64,000 bases of DNA from Citrobacter koseri ATCC BAA-895 (GCF_000018045.1 NC_009792.1:2604001-2668000); one strand, 5' to 3'. Numbered from the stretch's first letter, positions 8,786-17,735 are shown. The notes: generated by a model from the letters alone, not told the origin. Program-made: numbers and translations.

Positions 8786-10864
8786 ATGTCACACACACTT
8801 GCACACCATCCCGTGAAAAAACGGGATGCGATATTCTTTTGGGTTCTGCTGGGCTGGCTGGCGTTTGCCCTGCTGCCGAGCTGGAGCCTGGATTACGGCC
8901 TGCTGGAGTCCACGGGCGATGAAATCCTTGAATCCTACGGCTGGTCACAGCGCAATATCAGTTGGCTGTGGTATCTGCTGCCGAGCCTGCTGCTAATTCG
9001 CCCGTTCCATGAAGCCAGGCGCGAACAGCGTAGCCGCCATTACCTTGATGCGGGCTGGGCGCTGTTGTGTATGGCCTTTATCGTCATCAGCGCCACCGTT
9101 GAAGGCCGTGGTTTAGGCTACGCCACTATCGTGCTGTTCGTCGCGCTGGGCGCGATCATGACGCTGGCGTTGACCCGTCTGGAATGGCTGGGCGGCGACC
9201 GCTTCGTGATCGGCTCACTTACCGCCATTGTGGCGCTGATCGGCATCTTTATCGTCTGGCCGAGTATCGCGATTTTCATCCCGATGTTCACCAACGACGC
9301 CGGGGAGTTCGCGCCGCTGGCGTTTATGACGGTGCTGTCGCAGGCGCATATCATCCAGGTGATCCTCAACTCCATCGCCCTGTCGATTGCGGTGGGCGTG
9401 GGCTGTACCTTCTTCGGCCTGGTGCTGGCGATTTACACCACCCGCATTGCCAAACGCAGCGCCATTATTGGCCGCATCTTCTCGATTTTGCCAATCGTCA
9501 CGCCGCCGTTCGTCGTGGGTTTAGGCGTTACGCTGATGATGGGACGCTCCGGCTACGTCACCGAATTTATGGTCGAGTGGTTCGGGCTGACCAACACCAA
9601 CTGGCTGTACGGGTTTACCGGCATCTGGCTGGCGCAGGTGCTGGCCTTTACCCCGATGGCGTTTATGATCCTCGACGGGGCGATCAAAACTATCCATCCA
9701 TCGCTGGAAGAAGCGTCATATACCCTGCGCGCCAGCCGCTGGCAGACCTTTAACGGTGTGTTTGTCCCGCTGCTGAAACCGGCGCTGGCGAACGCCTTCC
9801 TGATCGTGGTGGTGCAGTCGCTGGCCGACTTCAGTAACCCGTTAGTGCTCGGCGGTAACTTCGACGTGCTGGCGACGCAGATCTATTTCTATATCACCGG
9901 TTCGCAGCTTGATTATCAGGCCGCCAGTACGCTGGGCGCGTTCCTGCTGCTGTTCTCGCTGCTGGTGTTCTGTGTGCAGTATATGTGGATCGGTAAGCGC
10001 TCTTACGTCACGGTCTCCGGGAAATCGTACCGTGGCGACGTCCAGCCGCTGCCTGTCACCCTGGTGTGGAGCGTCATCGCCATTCTGGCCGTGTGGATAG
10101 CCTTCAACGCCCTGCTCTACGGCAGCATTTTCTACGGTAGCTTCACCGTCAACTGGGGCGTGGATTACACCCTGACGCTGGCGAACTTTATCAAGCTGTT
10201 CGGCCAGGGAATGAGCGACGGCGCGTGGCCTTCCCTGCTTGATACGTTGCTCTACGCCGGAATTGCCGCGCCGATCACCGCCATCTTCGGTCTGCTGATC
10301 GCCTGGATTGTGGTACGCCAGCAGTTCAAAGGCAAAAAGACTATCGAGTTCACCACCATGCTGTGCTTCGCCGTACCGGGCACCGTGGCGGGCGTGTCGT
10401 ACATCCTCGCCTTTAACAGCGCCCCGGTGTACCTCACCGGAACGGCGGCGATTGTGATTATTTCGATGGTGATGCGTAACGTGCCGGTTGGGATTCGCGC
10501 CGGGATCGCCGGATTAGGCCAGATCGATAAATCGCTGGATGAAGCGTCGCTCAGCCTGCGCGCCGGGAGCTTGCGCACCATCACGCACATCCTGCTGCCG
10601 CTGCTGCGCCCGGCGATCCTCTCAGCGCTGATCTACAGCTTTGTGCGCGCCATTACCACCGTCAGCGCCATTGTATTCCTCGTCACGCCAGACACCCGCG
10701 TGGCGACGGCCTACATCCTCAACCGCGTGGAAGACGGCGAATACGGCGTGGCGATCGCCTACGGCTCAATTCTGATCGTGGTGATGCTGGCGATTATTTT
10801 CATCTTTGACTGGCTGATCGGGGAAGCGCGTATCTCCCGTTCAAAAGCCAAAAACCAGGCGTAA
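8786..10864 (+). CDS. afuB: AfuB, fused two-domain ABC permease for hexose phosphates
   Basis: 692 residues from the ATG at 8786; an in-frame ATG at 8735 lies inside the REP hairpin region and is rejected. Two binding-protein-dependent permease domains are joined in one chain (about residues 190-410 and 450-690). Each carries an EAA-type loop: SLEEASYTLRASRWQTF and SLDEASLSLRAGSLRTI. Extra membrane helices precede the first domain. The tandem fusion is typical of the FbpB/AfuB permease family. It takes substrate from AfuA and is driven by AfuC. Confidence 0.92.
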   Translation: MSHTLAHHPVKKRDAIFFWVLLGWLAFALLPSWSLDYGLLESTGDEILESYGWSQRNISWLWYLLPSLLLIRPFHEARREQRSRHYLDAGWALLCMAFIVISATVEGRGLGYATIVLFVALGAIMTLALTRLEWLGGDRFVIGSLTAIVALIGIFIVWPSIAIFIPMFTNDAGEFAPLAFMTVLSQAHIIQVILNSIALSIAVGVGCTFFGLVLAIYTTRIAKRSAIIGRIFSILPIVTPPFVVGLGVTLMMGRSGYVTEFMVEWFGLTNTNWLYGFTGIWLAQVLAFTPMAFMILDGAIKTIHPSLEEASYTLRASRWQTFNGVFVPLLKPALANAFLIVVVQSLADFSNPLVLGGNFDVLATQIYFYITGSQLDYQAASTLGAFLLLFSLLVFCVQYMWIGKRSYVTVSGKSYRGDVQPLPVTLVWSVIAILAVWIAFNALLYGSIFYGSFTVNWGVDYTLTLANFIKLFGQGMSDGAWPSLLDTLLYAGIAAPITAIFGLLIAWIVVRQQFKGKKTIEFTTMLCFAVPGTVAGVSYILAFNSAPVYLTGTAAIVIISMVMRNVPVGIRAGIAGLGQIDKSLDEASLSLRAGSLRTITHILLPLLRPAILSALIYSFVRAITTVSAIVFLVTPDTRVATAYILNRVEDGEYGVAIAYGSILIVVMLAIIFIFDWLIGEARISRSKAKNQA

Positions 10865-10875
10865 TGGAGCGCACT

Positions 10876-11922
10876 ATGAGTCAGAAAAATTTTGTTGAAC
10901 TGCGCAACGTCACCAAACGATTCGGCAGCAACACGGTTATCGATAATATCAATCTCACTATCCCGCAGGGGCAAATGGTGACGCTGCTCGGCCCTTCCGG
11001 CTGCGGCAAAACGACCATTTTGCGTCTGGTGGCCGGGCTGGAAAAACCGAGCGAAGGACAGATTTTCATTGATGGCGAAGACGTCACCCATCGCTCTATT
11101 CAGCAGCGTGATATCTGTATGGTCTTTCAGTCTTATGCCCTGTTCCCGCACATGTCGCTGGGGGAAAACGTCGGCTACGGTCTGAAGATGCTTGGCGTGT
11201 CGCGCAGCGAAGTGAAAGCCCGTGTGCAAGAGGCGCTGGCGATGGTGGATCTGGAAGGATTCGAAGACCGCTATGTTGATCAGATCTCCGGCGGTCAGCA
11301 GCAGCGCGTGGCGCTGGCGCGCGCGCTGATCCTCAAGCCGAAGGTGCTGCTGTTTGATGAGCCGTTAAGTAACCTCGACGCCAACTTGCGTCGCAGCATG
11401 CGCGACAAGATCCGCGAACTGCAAAAGCAGTTTGATATCACCTCGCTGTACGTCACCCACGATCAGAGCGAAGCCTTTGCGGTTTCCGATACCGTACTGG
11501 TGATGAACAAGGGGCATATTATGCAGATCGGTTCGCCGCAGGATCTCTACCGTCAACCTGCGTCACGCTTTATGGCGAGTTTTATGGGCGATGCCAACCT
11601 GTTCCCGGCGACGTTCAGTCAGGAGTATGTGGATATCTACGGCTACCGGCTGCCGCGCCCGGCGCACTTTGCCGCCCAGGGTTCCGGCACCGTTGGCGTA
11701 CGCCCGGAAGCGATTACCTTGAGCGATCGCGGCGAAGAGAGCCAGCGCTGTGTGATTCAGCATGTCGCCTATATGGGGCCGCAGTATGAGGTGACGGTGG
11801 CGTGGCACGGACAGGAGATTTTATTGCAGGTTAACGCTACCCGATTGCAGCCGGACGTGGGGGAAAATTATTACCTCGAAATCCACCCGTACGGGATGTT
11901 TGTTTTAGCAGACGCAGTGTAA
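10876..11922 (+). CDS. afuC: AfuC, ABC transporter ATP-binding protein
   Basis: 348 residues from the ATG with GGAGCG 8 bases upstream; the in-frame ATG at 10864 overlaps the afuB stop and is an alternative. Walker A GPSGCGKTT, Q-loop VFQSYALFPHMS, signature ISGGQQQRVALARAL, Walker B LLFDEPLSNLD and switch VTHD are intact. A C-terminal TOBE-like domain (about residues 240-345, GVRPEAITLSD) marks the MalK/FbpC-type importers. Last gene of the afu unit; a BIME follows the stop. Confidence 0.93.
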   Translation: MSQKNFVELRNVTKRFGSNTVIDNINLTIPQGQMVTLLGPSGCGKTTILRLVAGLEKPSEGQIFIDGEDVTHRSIQQRDICMVFQSYALFPHMSLGENVGYGLKMLGVSRSEVKARVQEALAMVDLEGFEDRYVDQISGGQQQRVALARALILKPKVLLFDEPLSNLDANLRRSMRDKIRELQKQFDITSLYVTHDQSEAFAVSDTVLVMNKGHIMQIGSPQDLYRQPASRFMASFMGDANLFPATFSQEYVDIYGYRLPRPAHFAAQGSGTVGVRPEAITLSDRGEESQRCVIQHVAYMGPQYEVTVAWHGQEILLQVNATRLQPDVGENYYLEIHPYGMFVLADAV

Positions 11923-11925
11923 TTG

Positions 11926-12006
11926 ATGCCGGGTGGCGCTACGCTTACCCGGCCTACGGTTCGCGCACGTTGTAGGCCGGGTAAGGATCAGCCGCCACCC
12001 GGCGCA
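11926..12006. repeat. BIME between convergent afuC and mmuM
   Basis: Two head-to-head REP units: GATGCCGGGTGGCGCTACGC facing TTACCCGGCCTACG, and GTAGGCCGGGTAAGGATCAG facing CCGCCACCCGGCGC. It fills the space between the two convergent genes. Confidence 0.8.
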
Positions 12007-12009
12007 CAC

Positions 12010-12942
12010 TCAACGTTGCGCGTTCAATTCAGCAATATCCTTCGGCGTCGTCCGGCAACAGCCGCCAATCAGCTTCGCACCCGCCGCCAGCCACTGCGGT
12101 AAATACTCTGCCAGCGTGGCGCACGCTTCGCCGTGATGATGCCAGGTTTTGCTTACCGCATCGTACCGCTCGCCCGAATTGGGATAAACCACCAGCGGCA
12201 GCGCGGTCAGCCCGTGCAAATGCTGCAATGCGGCGGTGACGTTTTCCAGCGCGATACAGTTTACGCCAGTCGCCACAACCTGCGGGCAGGCGTTGAGGAA
12301 CGCCGCCACGTCACGCAGCGGCGTACCGTCGCTCAGATGCTCACTGTCGCGCAGCGTAAACGAGAACCATGCCCGCGCCCGTGGATATTCGGTTAACAAC
12401 TCAGCCAGCGCTTTAATCTCAATAAAATTCGGCAGCGTTTCGCAGGCCAGAAGGTCAACGCCCGCATCCAGCAGCGCTTCCACACGCGGGCGATGAAAAG
12501 CCTGGAACGTTTCGGGAGTACATACGTAATCCCCGCGATATTCCGCACCGTCGGCCAGATACGCGCCATATGGCCCGACGGAACCCGCCACCAGCAGCGT
12601 GCCCGCCTGCGGGTTCTCAGCCAGATACGCTTCCCGCGCTTTGCGCGCCAGTTCCACGCTCTTGCCGATCAGCGCTTTCGACTGCGCTTCATCAAACCCA
12701 CGCGCGGCAAGTCCTGCGGGCGTTGCCTGGTAGCTGGCGGTAATCGCGCATTGCGCCCCCGCCCGGTAGTAATCAAGGTGGACTTCGCGGATCAGCGCCG
12801 GGTTTTCTACCAGCACCTTCGCTGACCACAGGCTATCGGCTAAATCACAGCCGCGCGCTTCCAGTTCCGTCGCCATCGCCCCGTCCAGCAACAGGAAATC
12901 CTGTTTATCGAGGATGGCGCTCAACGGATTATGTTGCGACAT
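12010..12942 (-). CDS. mmuM: MmuM, homocysteine S-methyltransferase
   Basis: 310 residues, the E. coli MmuM length. The enzyme transfers a methyl group from S-methylmethionine (or S-adenosylmethionine) to homocysteine to give methionine. Zinc ligands are visible as the Cys in GVNCIALEN and the Cys pair in LIGGCCRTTP near the C-terminus. The N-terminal LLLDGAMATELEARG pattern is typical. In E. coli mmuP (S-methylmethionine permease) precedes mmuM; here no permease gene is adjacent, so substrate uptake must be encoded elsewhere or mmuM stands alone. It is divergent from lacI. Confidence 0.95.
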   Translation of the reverse strand: MSQHNPLSAILDKQDFLLLDGAMATELEARGCDLADSLWSAKVLVENPALIREVHLDYYRAGAQCAITASYQATPAGLAARGFDEAQSKALIGKSVELARKAREAYLAENPQAGTLLVAGSVGPYGAYLADGAEYRGDYVCTPETFQAFHRPRVEALLDAGVDLLACETLPNFIEIKALAELLTEYPRARAWFSFTLRDSEHLSDGTPLRDVAAFLNACPQVVATGVNCIALENVTAALQHLHGLTALPLVVYPNSGERYDAVSKTWHHHGEACATLAEYLPQWLAAGAKLIGGCCRTTPKDIAELNAQR

Positions 12943-13300
12943 AGTCTGGCTCCTGTTTCTGCTTATGAAATCGGCAATGAAACAAGCACCATAACACAGC
13001 GCGCCGGGCGGTAATCGGGAGCGCTACGCAATTATTAAAGACCCGTCAGCCTTGTACCAGCCGCAAACGCGCGCGCCGGGCGCTCAGCACCGGGTGAGGA
13101 GTAACAATGAGATAAAGAAAGGGTCGCCAGCTCATAATGCCTCCGCTGCCAGAATCTCTTACAACTCTGGCAACAAGGCGGCGCACCGGCGCTCAGACAG
13201 AAGTGGGAACATACCGTCCCCACTCATACGACGGAATGAGGACAACGTCAGGAGCCGGGGTCGATATCAGCCGACAAACTGACGTCAGACCGGCAGAATG
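12943..13300. other. Long non-coding divergent region with several hairpins
   Basis: About 360 bases upstream of both mmuM and the lacI promoter with no convincing gene. It contains several inverted repeats: TGCCAGA/TCTGGCA (13147-13153 with 13166-13172), AGTGGG/CCCACT (13202-13207 with 13219-13224) and ACGTCAG/CTGACGT (13245-13251 with 13279-13285). The last encloses a smaller GTCG/CGAC stem. GC-rich stretches alternate with unpaired A-rich ones, as in a structured RNA. I cannot assign a family. The mmuM promoter must also lie here. Confidence 0.4.
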
Positions 13301-13328
13301 GCGAAAAACCTTCAGGGTGTGGCATCAT
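13301..13328 (+). promoter_or_regulatory. lacI promoter
   Basis: The sequence AATGGCGAAAAACC, then GTGTGGCATCATAACG, parallels the weak E. coli lacI promoter. The -35 element is GCGAAA (13301-13306) and the -10 element CATCAT (13323-13328), with a 16-base spacer. It is followed by the conserved AATTCAGGGTGATGAATGTG leader. Confidence 0.65.
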
Positions 13329-13363
13329 AACGCGCAGATAACAACAAATTCAGGGTGATGAAT

Positions 13364-14446
13364 GTGAAACCGGTAACGCTCTATGATGTTGCAGACCGTG
13401 CAGGCGTCTCTTATCAGACCGTCTCTCGCGTGGTGAATCAGGCCAGCCACGTTTCCGCCAAAACCCGTGAAAAAGTCGAAGCCGCGATGGCGGAGCTGAA
13501 TTACATTCCCAATCGCGTCGCGCAGCAGCTGGCGGGTAAACAAACCCCGCTCATCGGCGTCGCCACCGCTAACCTCGCGCTGCACGCGCCGTCGCAAATT
13601 GTCGCGGCGATTAAATCCCGCGCCGACAGGTCAGGCGCCAGCGTGGTGATCGCGATGGTAGAGCGCAACGGAGTAGACGCCTGCAAAGCGGCGGTACATA
13701 ACCTGCTGGCGCAGCGGGTAAGCGGGTTGATCATCAACTACCCGCTTGATGAGAACGATGCCATTGCCGTTGCCGCCGTCTGCGGCAACGTGCCGGTACT
13801 GTTTCTCGACGTGTCCGATCGGTTCCCCGTTAACAGCATTATCTTTTCCCATGACGACGGCGCGCGTCTGGGCGTTGAGCATCTGGTAGAACACGGGCAC
13901 CAGCGCATCGCGCTGTTGACAGGGCCGCGCTCGTCCGTCTCTGCACGGCTAAGACTGGCGGGCTGGCATAAATATCTGACCCACTATCAGCTGCGACCGG
14001 TGGCAGAAACGGAAGGCGACTGGAGCGCGATGTCCGGTTTCCAGCAAACCATGCAGATGCTCAATGACGGAACGATGCCCACCGCAATACTGGTGGCTAA
14101 CGATCAGATGGCGCTGGGCGCCATGCGGGCGATCGCTGAGTTTGGCCTGCGCATCCCGCAGGATATCTCGGTGATAGGCTACGATGACACCGAAGACAGC
14201 GCCTGCTACATCCCACCGCTGACCACCATCAGACAGAATTTCCCCCTGCTTGGCGCAACCAGCGTCGACAAACTGCTGCAACTCTCCCGTGGCGAACCCG
14301 CCACCGGTAACCAGCAACTCCCCGTTTCATTGGTTCAGCGTAAAACCGTGCAGCCCCCCAATGCTCAGGCCACTTCTCCGCAGGCGTTGGCCGACTCCCT
14401 GATCCAACTGGCTCGGCAGGTTTCGCTGTTAGCGCCGAAAATGTGA
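13364..14446 (+). CDS. lacI: LacI, lac repressor
   Basis: 360 residues from the GTG at 13364, the E. coli length. GTG (13355) and ATG (13358) just upstream are in frame, but the E. coli start aligns with the GTG after GAAT. The headpiece VTLYDVADRAGVSYQTVSRV carries the same recognition helix as E. coli (YQ at positions 17-18 and R22), so it should read the same operators. The hinge LAGKQTPLIG, the core sugar-binding domain and the C-terminal leucine-rich tetramerisation helix (ALADSLIQLARQVSLL) are all present. Its stop codon lies inside an operator-like sequence. Confidence 0.96.
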   Translation: MKPVTLYDVADRAGVSYQTVSRVVNQASHVSAKTREKVEAAMAELNYIPNRVAQQLAGKQTPLIGVATANLALHAPSQIVAAIKSRADRSGASVVIAMVERNGVDACKAAVHNLLAQRVSGLIINYPLDENDAIAVAAVCGNVPVLFLDVSDRFPVNSIIFSHDDGARLGVEHLVEHGHQRIALLTGPRSSVSARLRLAGWHKYLTHYQLRPVAETEGDWSAMSGFQQTMQMLNDGTMPTAILVANDQMALGAMRAIAEFGLRIPQDISVIGYDDTEDSACYIPPLTTIRQNFPLLGATSVDKLLQLSRGEPATGNQQLPVSLVQRKTVQPPNAQATSPQALADSLIQLARQVSLLAPKM

Positions 14447-14459
14447 ACGTATAACAATT
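14439..14459 (+). promoter_or_regulatory. Upstream lac operator (O3-like), strong match to the O1 consensus
   Basis: A 21-base site AAATGTGAACGT + ATAACAATT matches the E. coli O1 sequence at 18 of 21 positions by eye, and overlaps the lacI stop codon. Its centre is about 91 bases from the O1 centre, nearly the E. coli O1-O3 distance. E. coli O3 is a much poorer match, so looping repression may be tighter here. Confidence 0.75.
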
Positions 14460-14460
14460 G

Positions 14461-14478
14461 TGTGAGTCAGTTCACTCA
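14461..14478 (+). promoter_or_regulatory. CRP-cAMP site of the lac promoter
   Basis: TGTGAGTCAGTTCACTCA is a near-perfect inverted repeat differing at two positions from the E. coli lac CRP site. Its centre is about 61 bases upstream of the predicted start of transcription near 14531, the class I position. Confidence 0.9.
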
Positions 14479-14493
14479 TTGAACCTCCTGTCC

Positions 14494-14523
14494 TTTACAG
14501 CAGGAATCCCTTCTTCGTATTTT
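14494..14523 (+). promoter_or_regulatory. lacZ promoter
   Basis: The -35 element TTTACA (14494-14499) is followed after 18 bases by TATTTT (14518-14523), the same geometry as E. coli lacP (TTTACA-18-TATGTT). The predicted start, 14530-14531, lies at the left edge of O1. Confidence 0.85.
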
Positions 14524-14529
14524 GACTGA

Positions 14530-14550
14530 AATTGTGAGCGAATAACAAAC
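14530..14550 (+). promoter_or_regulatory. Primary lac operator O1
   Basis: The site reads AATTGTGAGCG then AATAACAAAC. The left half is identical to E. coli O1; the right half departs at three positions. It overlaps the predicted transcription start. The leader between O1 and the lacZ ATG holds the CAGGA ribosome site. Confidence 0.88.
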
Positions 14551-14567
14551 CCAATCAGGATACCGCT

Positions 14568-17500
14568 ATGCCCCAGAATGCAGATTCACTCGCCGTCGTT
14601 CTGAAATGTCGCGACTGGGAAAACCCTGGCGTAACGCAACTTAATCGCCTGGAGGCGCACCCTCCTTTTTGTAGCTGGCGTAATGCCGATGACGCCCGCG
14701 TGAACCGTGACTCCGCACAAAAGCGCAGCCTGAACGGTGAATGGACGTTTGCCTGGTTTTCAGCGCCTGAAGCAGTACCAGAGAGCTGGCGGACAAGCGA
14801 TCTGCAACAGGCGGATAGCGTGCGCGTGCCGTCTAACTGGCAAATGGACGGTTACGACGCCCCCATTTATACCAACGTCACCTATCCCATTCCGGTTAAC
14901 CCGCCGTTCGTTCCGGCAGATAACCCAACCGGATGTTACTCGCTCACATTCAGTATTGACGCAGACTGGCTACAGGCAGGCCAGACGCGGATCATTTTTG
15001 ATGGCGTGAACTCCGCCTTCCATTTGTGGTGCAACAGTCGCTGGGTCGGATACGGTCAGGACAGCCGTCTGCCGTCTGAATTCGATCTCACGCATTTTTT
15101 GCTTAAGGGTGAAAACCGCCTCGCGGTAATGGTGCTGCGCTGGAGTGACGGCAGCTATCTGGAAGATCAGGATATGTGGCGGATGAGCGGCATCTTTCGC
15201 GACGTCTCGCTGCTGCATAAACCGGCAACGCAAATCCGTGACCTGCGCATCAACACCCGCTTCAACGATGATTTCAGCCGCGCAGTGCTGGAAGCGGAGG
15301 TCAGAACAACGGGGGAACGACGCGATGATTTACGCGTGACGGTACAGCTGTGGGATAGCGAAACATTCGTCGGAGAAAAAACCGCTCCGCTCGGCAGCGA
15401 GATCATTGATGAGCGCGGCGCTTACCCTGATCGCACAACCCTTCGTCTGAATGTCGAACACCCGGCGCTGTGGAGCGCGGAGACCCCGCATCTGTATCGT
15501 GCCGTTGTACAGCTACACGCCGCCGATGGCACGCTGATTGAAGCCGAAGCCTGCGACGTCGGTTTCCGTCAGGTCAGCATTGAAAACGGTCTGCTGCTGT
15601 TAAACGGTAAGCCGCTGCTGATCCGCGGCGCCAACCGCCATGAACATCACCCGGAAAACGGCCAGGTGATGGACAAAGAGACCATGATTAAAGACATTCT
15701 GCTGATGAAGCAGAACAATTTTAACGCCGTGCGCTGCTCCCATTATCCGAATCACCCGCTGTGGTACACCCTGTGCGATCGCTACGGCCTGTACGTGGTG
15801 GATGAGGCCAATATCGAAACCCACGGCATGGTGCCGATGAATCGCCTGAGCGACGATCCGGTCTGGCTGCCCGCCATGAGCCAGCGCGTGACGCGGATGG
15901 TACAGCGCGACCGCAACCATCCGAGCATTATTATCTGGTCACTGGGCAACGAGTCCGGGCACGGCGCCAACCACGACGCGCTGTACCGCTGGATTAAGTC
16001 GGAAGATCCCTCCCGCCCCGTGCAGTATGAAGGCGGCGGCGCGAATACGGCGGCAACCGACATCATTTGCCCGATGTACGCCCGCGTCGATCAGGATCAG
16101 CCCTTCCCCGCCGTACCGAAATGGTCGATCAAAAAATGGCTGTCGATGCCGGGCGAGCAGCGCCCGCTGATCCTGTGTGAATACGCCCACGCGATGGGCA
16201 ACAGCCTCGGCGGTTACGCGAAATACTGGCAGGCGTTTCGCCAGTATCCGCGCCTGCAAGGCGGTTTTGTCTGGGACTGGGTGGATCAGTCGCTTATCAA
16301 ATATGACGACGACGGTCGGCCGTGGTCAGCCTACGGCGGCGACTTTGGCGACGCGCCTAACGACCGTCAGTTCTGTATGAACGGCCTGGTGTTCGCCGAC
16401 CGAACACCGCATCCGTCACTGTATGAAGCCAAACACGCGCAGCAGTTTTTCCAGTTTGCGCTGCTGCCGGGAGCCGAATGCCAGATTGAAGTGACCAGCG
16501 AATACCTGTTCCGCCATAGCGATAACGAAGTGCTCCACTGGTCACTGGCGCTGGATGGCAACCCGCTGACCGCAGGCGTTGTGACGCTGGATATCCCGCC
16601 GCAGGGACGCCAGATCATCGCGCTGCCAGCGCTCCCGGAAGCGGAAACCGCAGGCCAGCTGTGGCTGACGGTACGCGTTGAACAACCGCAGGCAACCGCG
16701 TGGTCGCAAGCCGGACATATCAGCGCCTGGCAACAGTGGAAACTCGGCGAAAAACTCGCTACACAGTGGCCGCAGCACGCTGGCAACGCGCCACAGCTCA
16801 CCAGCAGCGGGACGGCATTCCGTATTGTCGCAGGCGAGAAACGCTGGGAGTTCAGCCGCCAGCAGGGCGTATTAACGCAGTTCTGGATTGGCGAAGAGGC
16901 ACAGTTGCTGACTCCGCTTGTCGATCAGTTCACCCGCGCGCCGCTGGACAACGACATCGGCGTGAGCGAGGCAACCCGTATCGACCCTAACGCCTGGGTT
17001 GAACGCTGGAAGGCCGCCGGCCATTACCAGGCTAAAGCGGTATTACTGCAATGCGATGCCGACACGCTTGCCAGCGCGGTACTGATTACCACCGCCCACG
17101 CCTGGCAGTATCAGGGCGAGACGCTGTTCATCAGCCGGAAAACCTACCGTATCGACGGCAACGGTGAAATGCAGATAACGGTAGATGTTGATGTCGCCAG
17201 CGGGACACCGCATCCGGCGCGCATCGGACTGAGCTGCCAGCTTGCGCAGGTGGCGGAGCGGGTCAACTGGCTGGGGTTAGGCCCGCACGAGAACTACCCG
17301 GATCGTCTCTCTGCCGCCTGTTTTGAGCGCTGGGATCTGCCGCTGGAAGAGATGTACACCCCGTATGTTTTCCCGAGCGAAAACGGCCTGCGCTGCGGAA
17401 CGCGTGAATTGCTCTATGGTGCGCATCAGTGGCGCGGCGATTTTCAGTTCAACATCAGCCGCTACGGCCAGAAACAGCTGATGGAAACCAGCCACCGCCA

Positions 17501-17645
17501 TCTGCTCCAGCCGGAAGCGGGCACCTGGCTCAATATTGACGGTTTCCATATGGGCGTAGGCGGCGATGACTCCTGGAGCCCCTCCGTTTCAGCGGAATAT
17601 CAGCTCAGCGCCGGGCGCTACCACTACCAGATAAGCTGGCGGTAA
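14568..17645 (+). CDS. lacZ: LacZ, beta-galactosidase
   Basis: 1025 residues against 1024 in E. coli, collinear throughout. All five domains can be followed, including the glycosyl hydrolase family 2 TIM barrel with acid/base Glu in SLGNESGHG (about 460) and nucleophile Glu in ILCEYAHAMGNS (about 537). The N-terminal complementation segment differs from E. coli only up to the SLAVVL motif. It hydrolyses lactose and makes allolactose. No lacY or lacA follows: the next gene is prpE on the other strand after a BIME, so lactose entry would need another permease. Confidence 0.97.
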   Translation: MPQNADSLAVVLKCRDWENPGVTQLNRLEAHPPFCSWRNADDARVNRDSAQKRSLNGEWTFAWFSAPEAVPESWRTSDLQQADSVRVPSNWQMDGYDAPIYTNVTYPIPVNPPFVPADNPTGCYSLTFSIDADWLQAGQTRIIFDGVNSAFHLWCNSRWVGYGQDSRLPSEFDLTHFLLKGENRLAVMVLRWSDGSYLEDQDMWRMSGIFRDVSLLHKPATQIRDLRINTRFNDDFSRAVLEAEVRTTGERRDDLRVTVQLWDSETFVGEKTAPLGSEIIDERGAYPDRTTLRLNVEHPALWSAETPHLYRAVVQLHAADGTLIEAEACDVGFRQVSIENGLLLLNGKPLLIRGANRHEHHPENGQVMDKETMIKDILLMKQNNFNAVRCSHYPNHPLWYTLCDRYGLYVVDEANIETHGMVPMNRLSDDPVWLPAMSQRVTRMVQRDRNHPSIIIWSLGNESGHGANHDALYRWIKSEDPSRPVQYEGGGANTAATDIICPMYARVDQDQPFPAVPKWSIKKWLSMPGEQRPLILCEYAHAMGNSLGGYAKYWQAFRQYPRLQGGFVWDWVDQSLIKYDDDGRPWSAYGGDFGDAPNDRQFCMNGLVFADRTPHPSLYEAKHAQQFFQFALLPGAECQIEVTSEYLFRHSDNEVLHWSLALDGNPLTAGVVTLDIPPQGRQIIALPALPEAETAGQLWLTVRVEQPQATAWSQAGHISAWQQWKLGEKLATQWPQHAGNAPQLTSSGTAFRIVAGEKRWEFSRQQGVLTQFWIGEEAQLLTPLVDQFTRAPLDNDIGVSEATRIDPNAWVERWKAAGHYQAKAVLLQCDADTLASAVLITTAHAWQYQGETLFISRKTYRIDGNGEMQITVDVDVASGTPHPARIGLSCQLAQVAERVNWLGLGPHENYPDRLSAACFERWDLPLEEMYTPYVFPSENGLRCGTRELLYGAHQWRGDFQFNISRYGQKQLMETSHRHLLQPEAGTWLNIDGFHMGVGGDDSWSPSVSAEYQLSAGRYHYQISWR
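14931..14951 (-). promoter_or_regulatory. Internal lac operator O2 within lacZ
   Basis: On the minus strand the site reads GAATGTGAGCG then AGTAACATCC, 19 of 21 matches to E. coli O2 by eye. Its centre is 401 bases from the O1 centre, the same distance as in E. coli. Conservation beyond coding need suggests that the repression loop is kept. Confidence 0.85.
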
Positions 17646-17652
17646 AAGGGAA

Positions 17653-17735
17653 ATTGCCGGATGGCGGTGCAAGCACCGTATCCGGCCTGCGATACATTTT
17701 CTTCCTGGCCCGATAAGCGATAACGCCATCGGGCA
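17653..17735. repeat. BIME between convergent lacZ and prpE
   Basis: A REP unit (TTGCCGGATGGCGGTGCAAG facing CACCGTATCCGGCCTGC) is followed by a second inverted unit (TGGCCCGATAAGCGATAACG facing CCATCGGGCA). It occupies almost all of the 96-base gap where lacY would otherwise be expected. Confidence 0.75.

Noticed and set aside
8735..8788. Upstream ATG for afuB giving a longer protein
   Set aside because: It lies in the REP hairpin, would add an unusual Pro/Gly-rich leader, and the ATG at 8786 fits the family N-terminus.
13240..13275. Possible cobalamin riboswitch (GTCAGGAGCCGGGG resembles a B12-box)
   Set aside because: The upstream conserved elements of the cobalamin class are not in the right order, and neither lacI nor mmuM has a clear cobalamin link. 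Kept only as an unassigned structured region.
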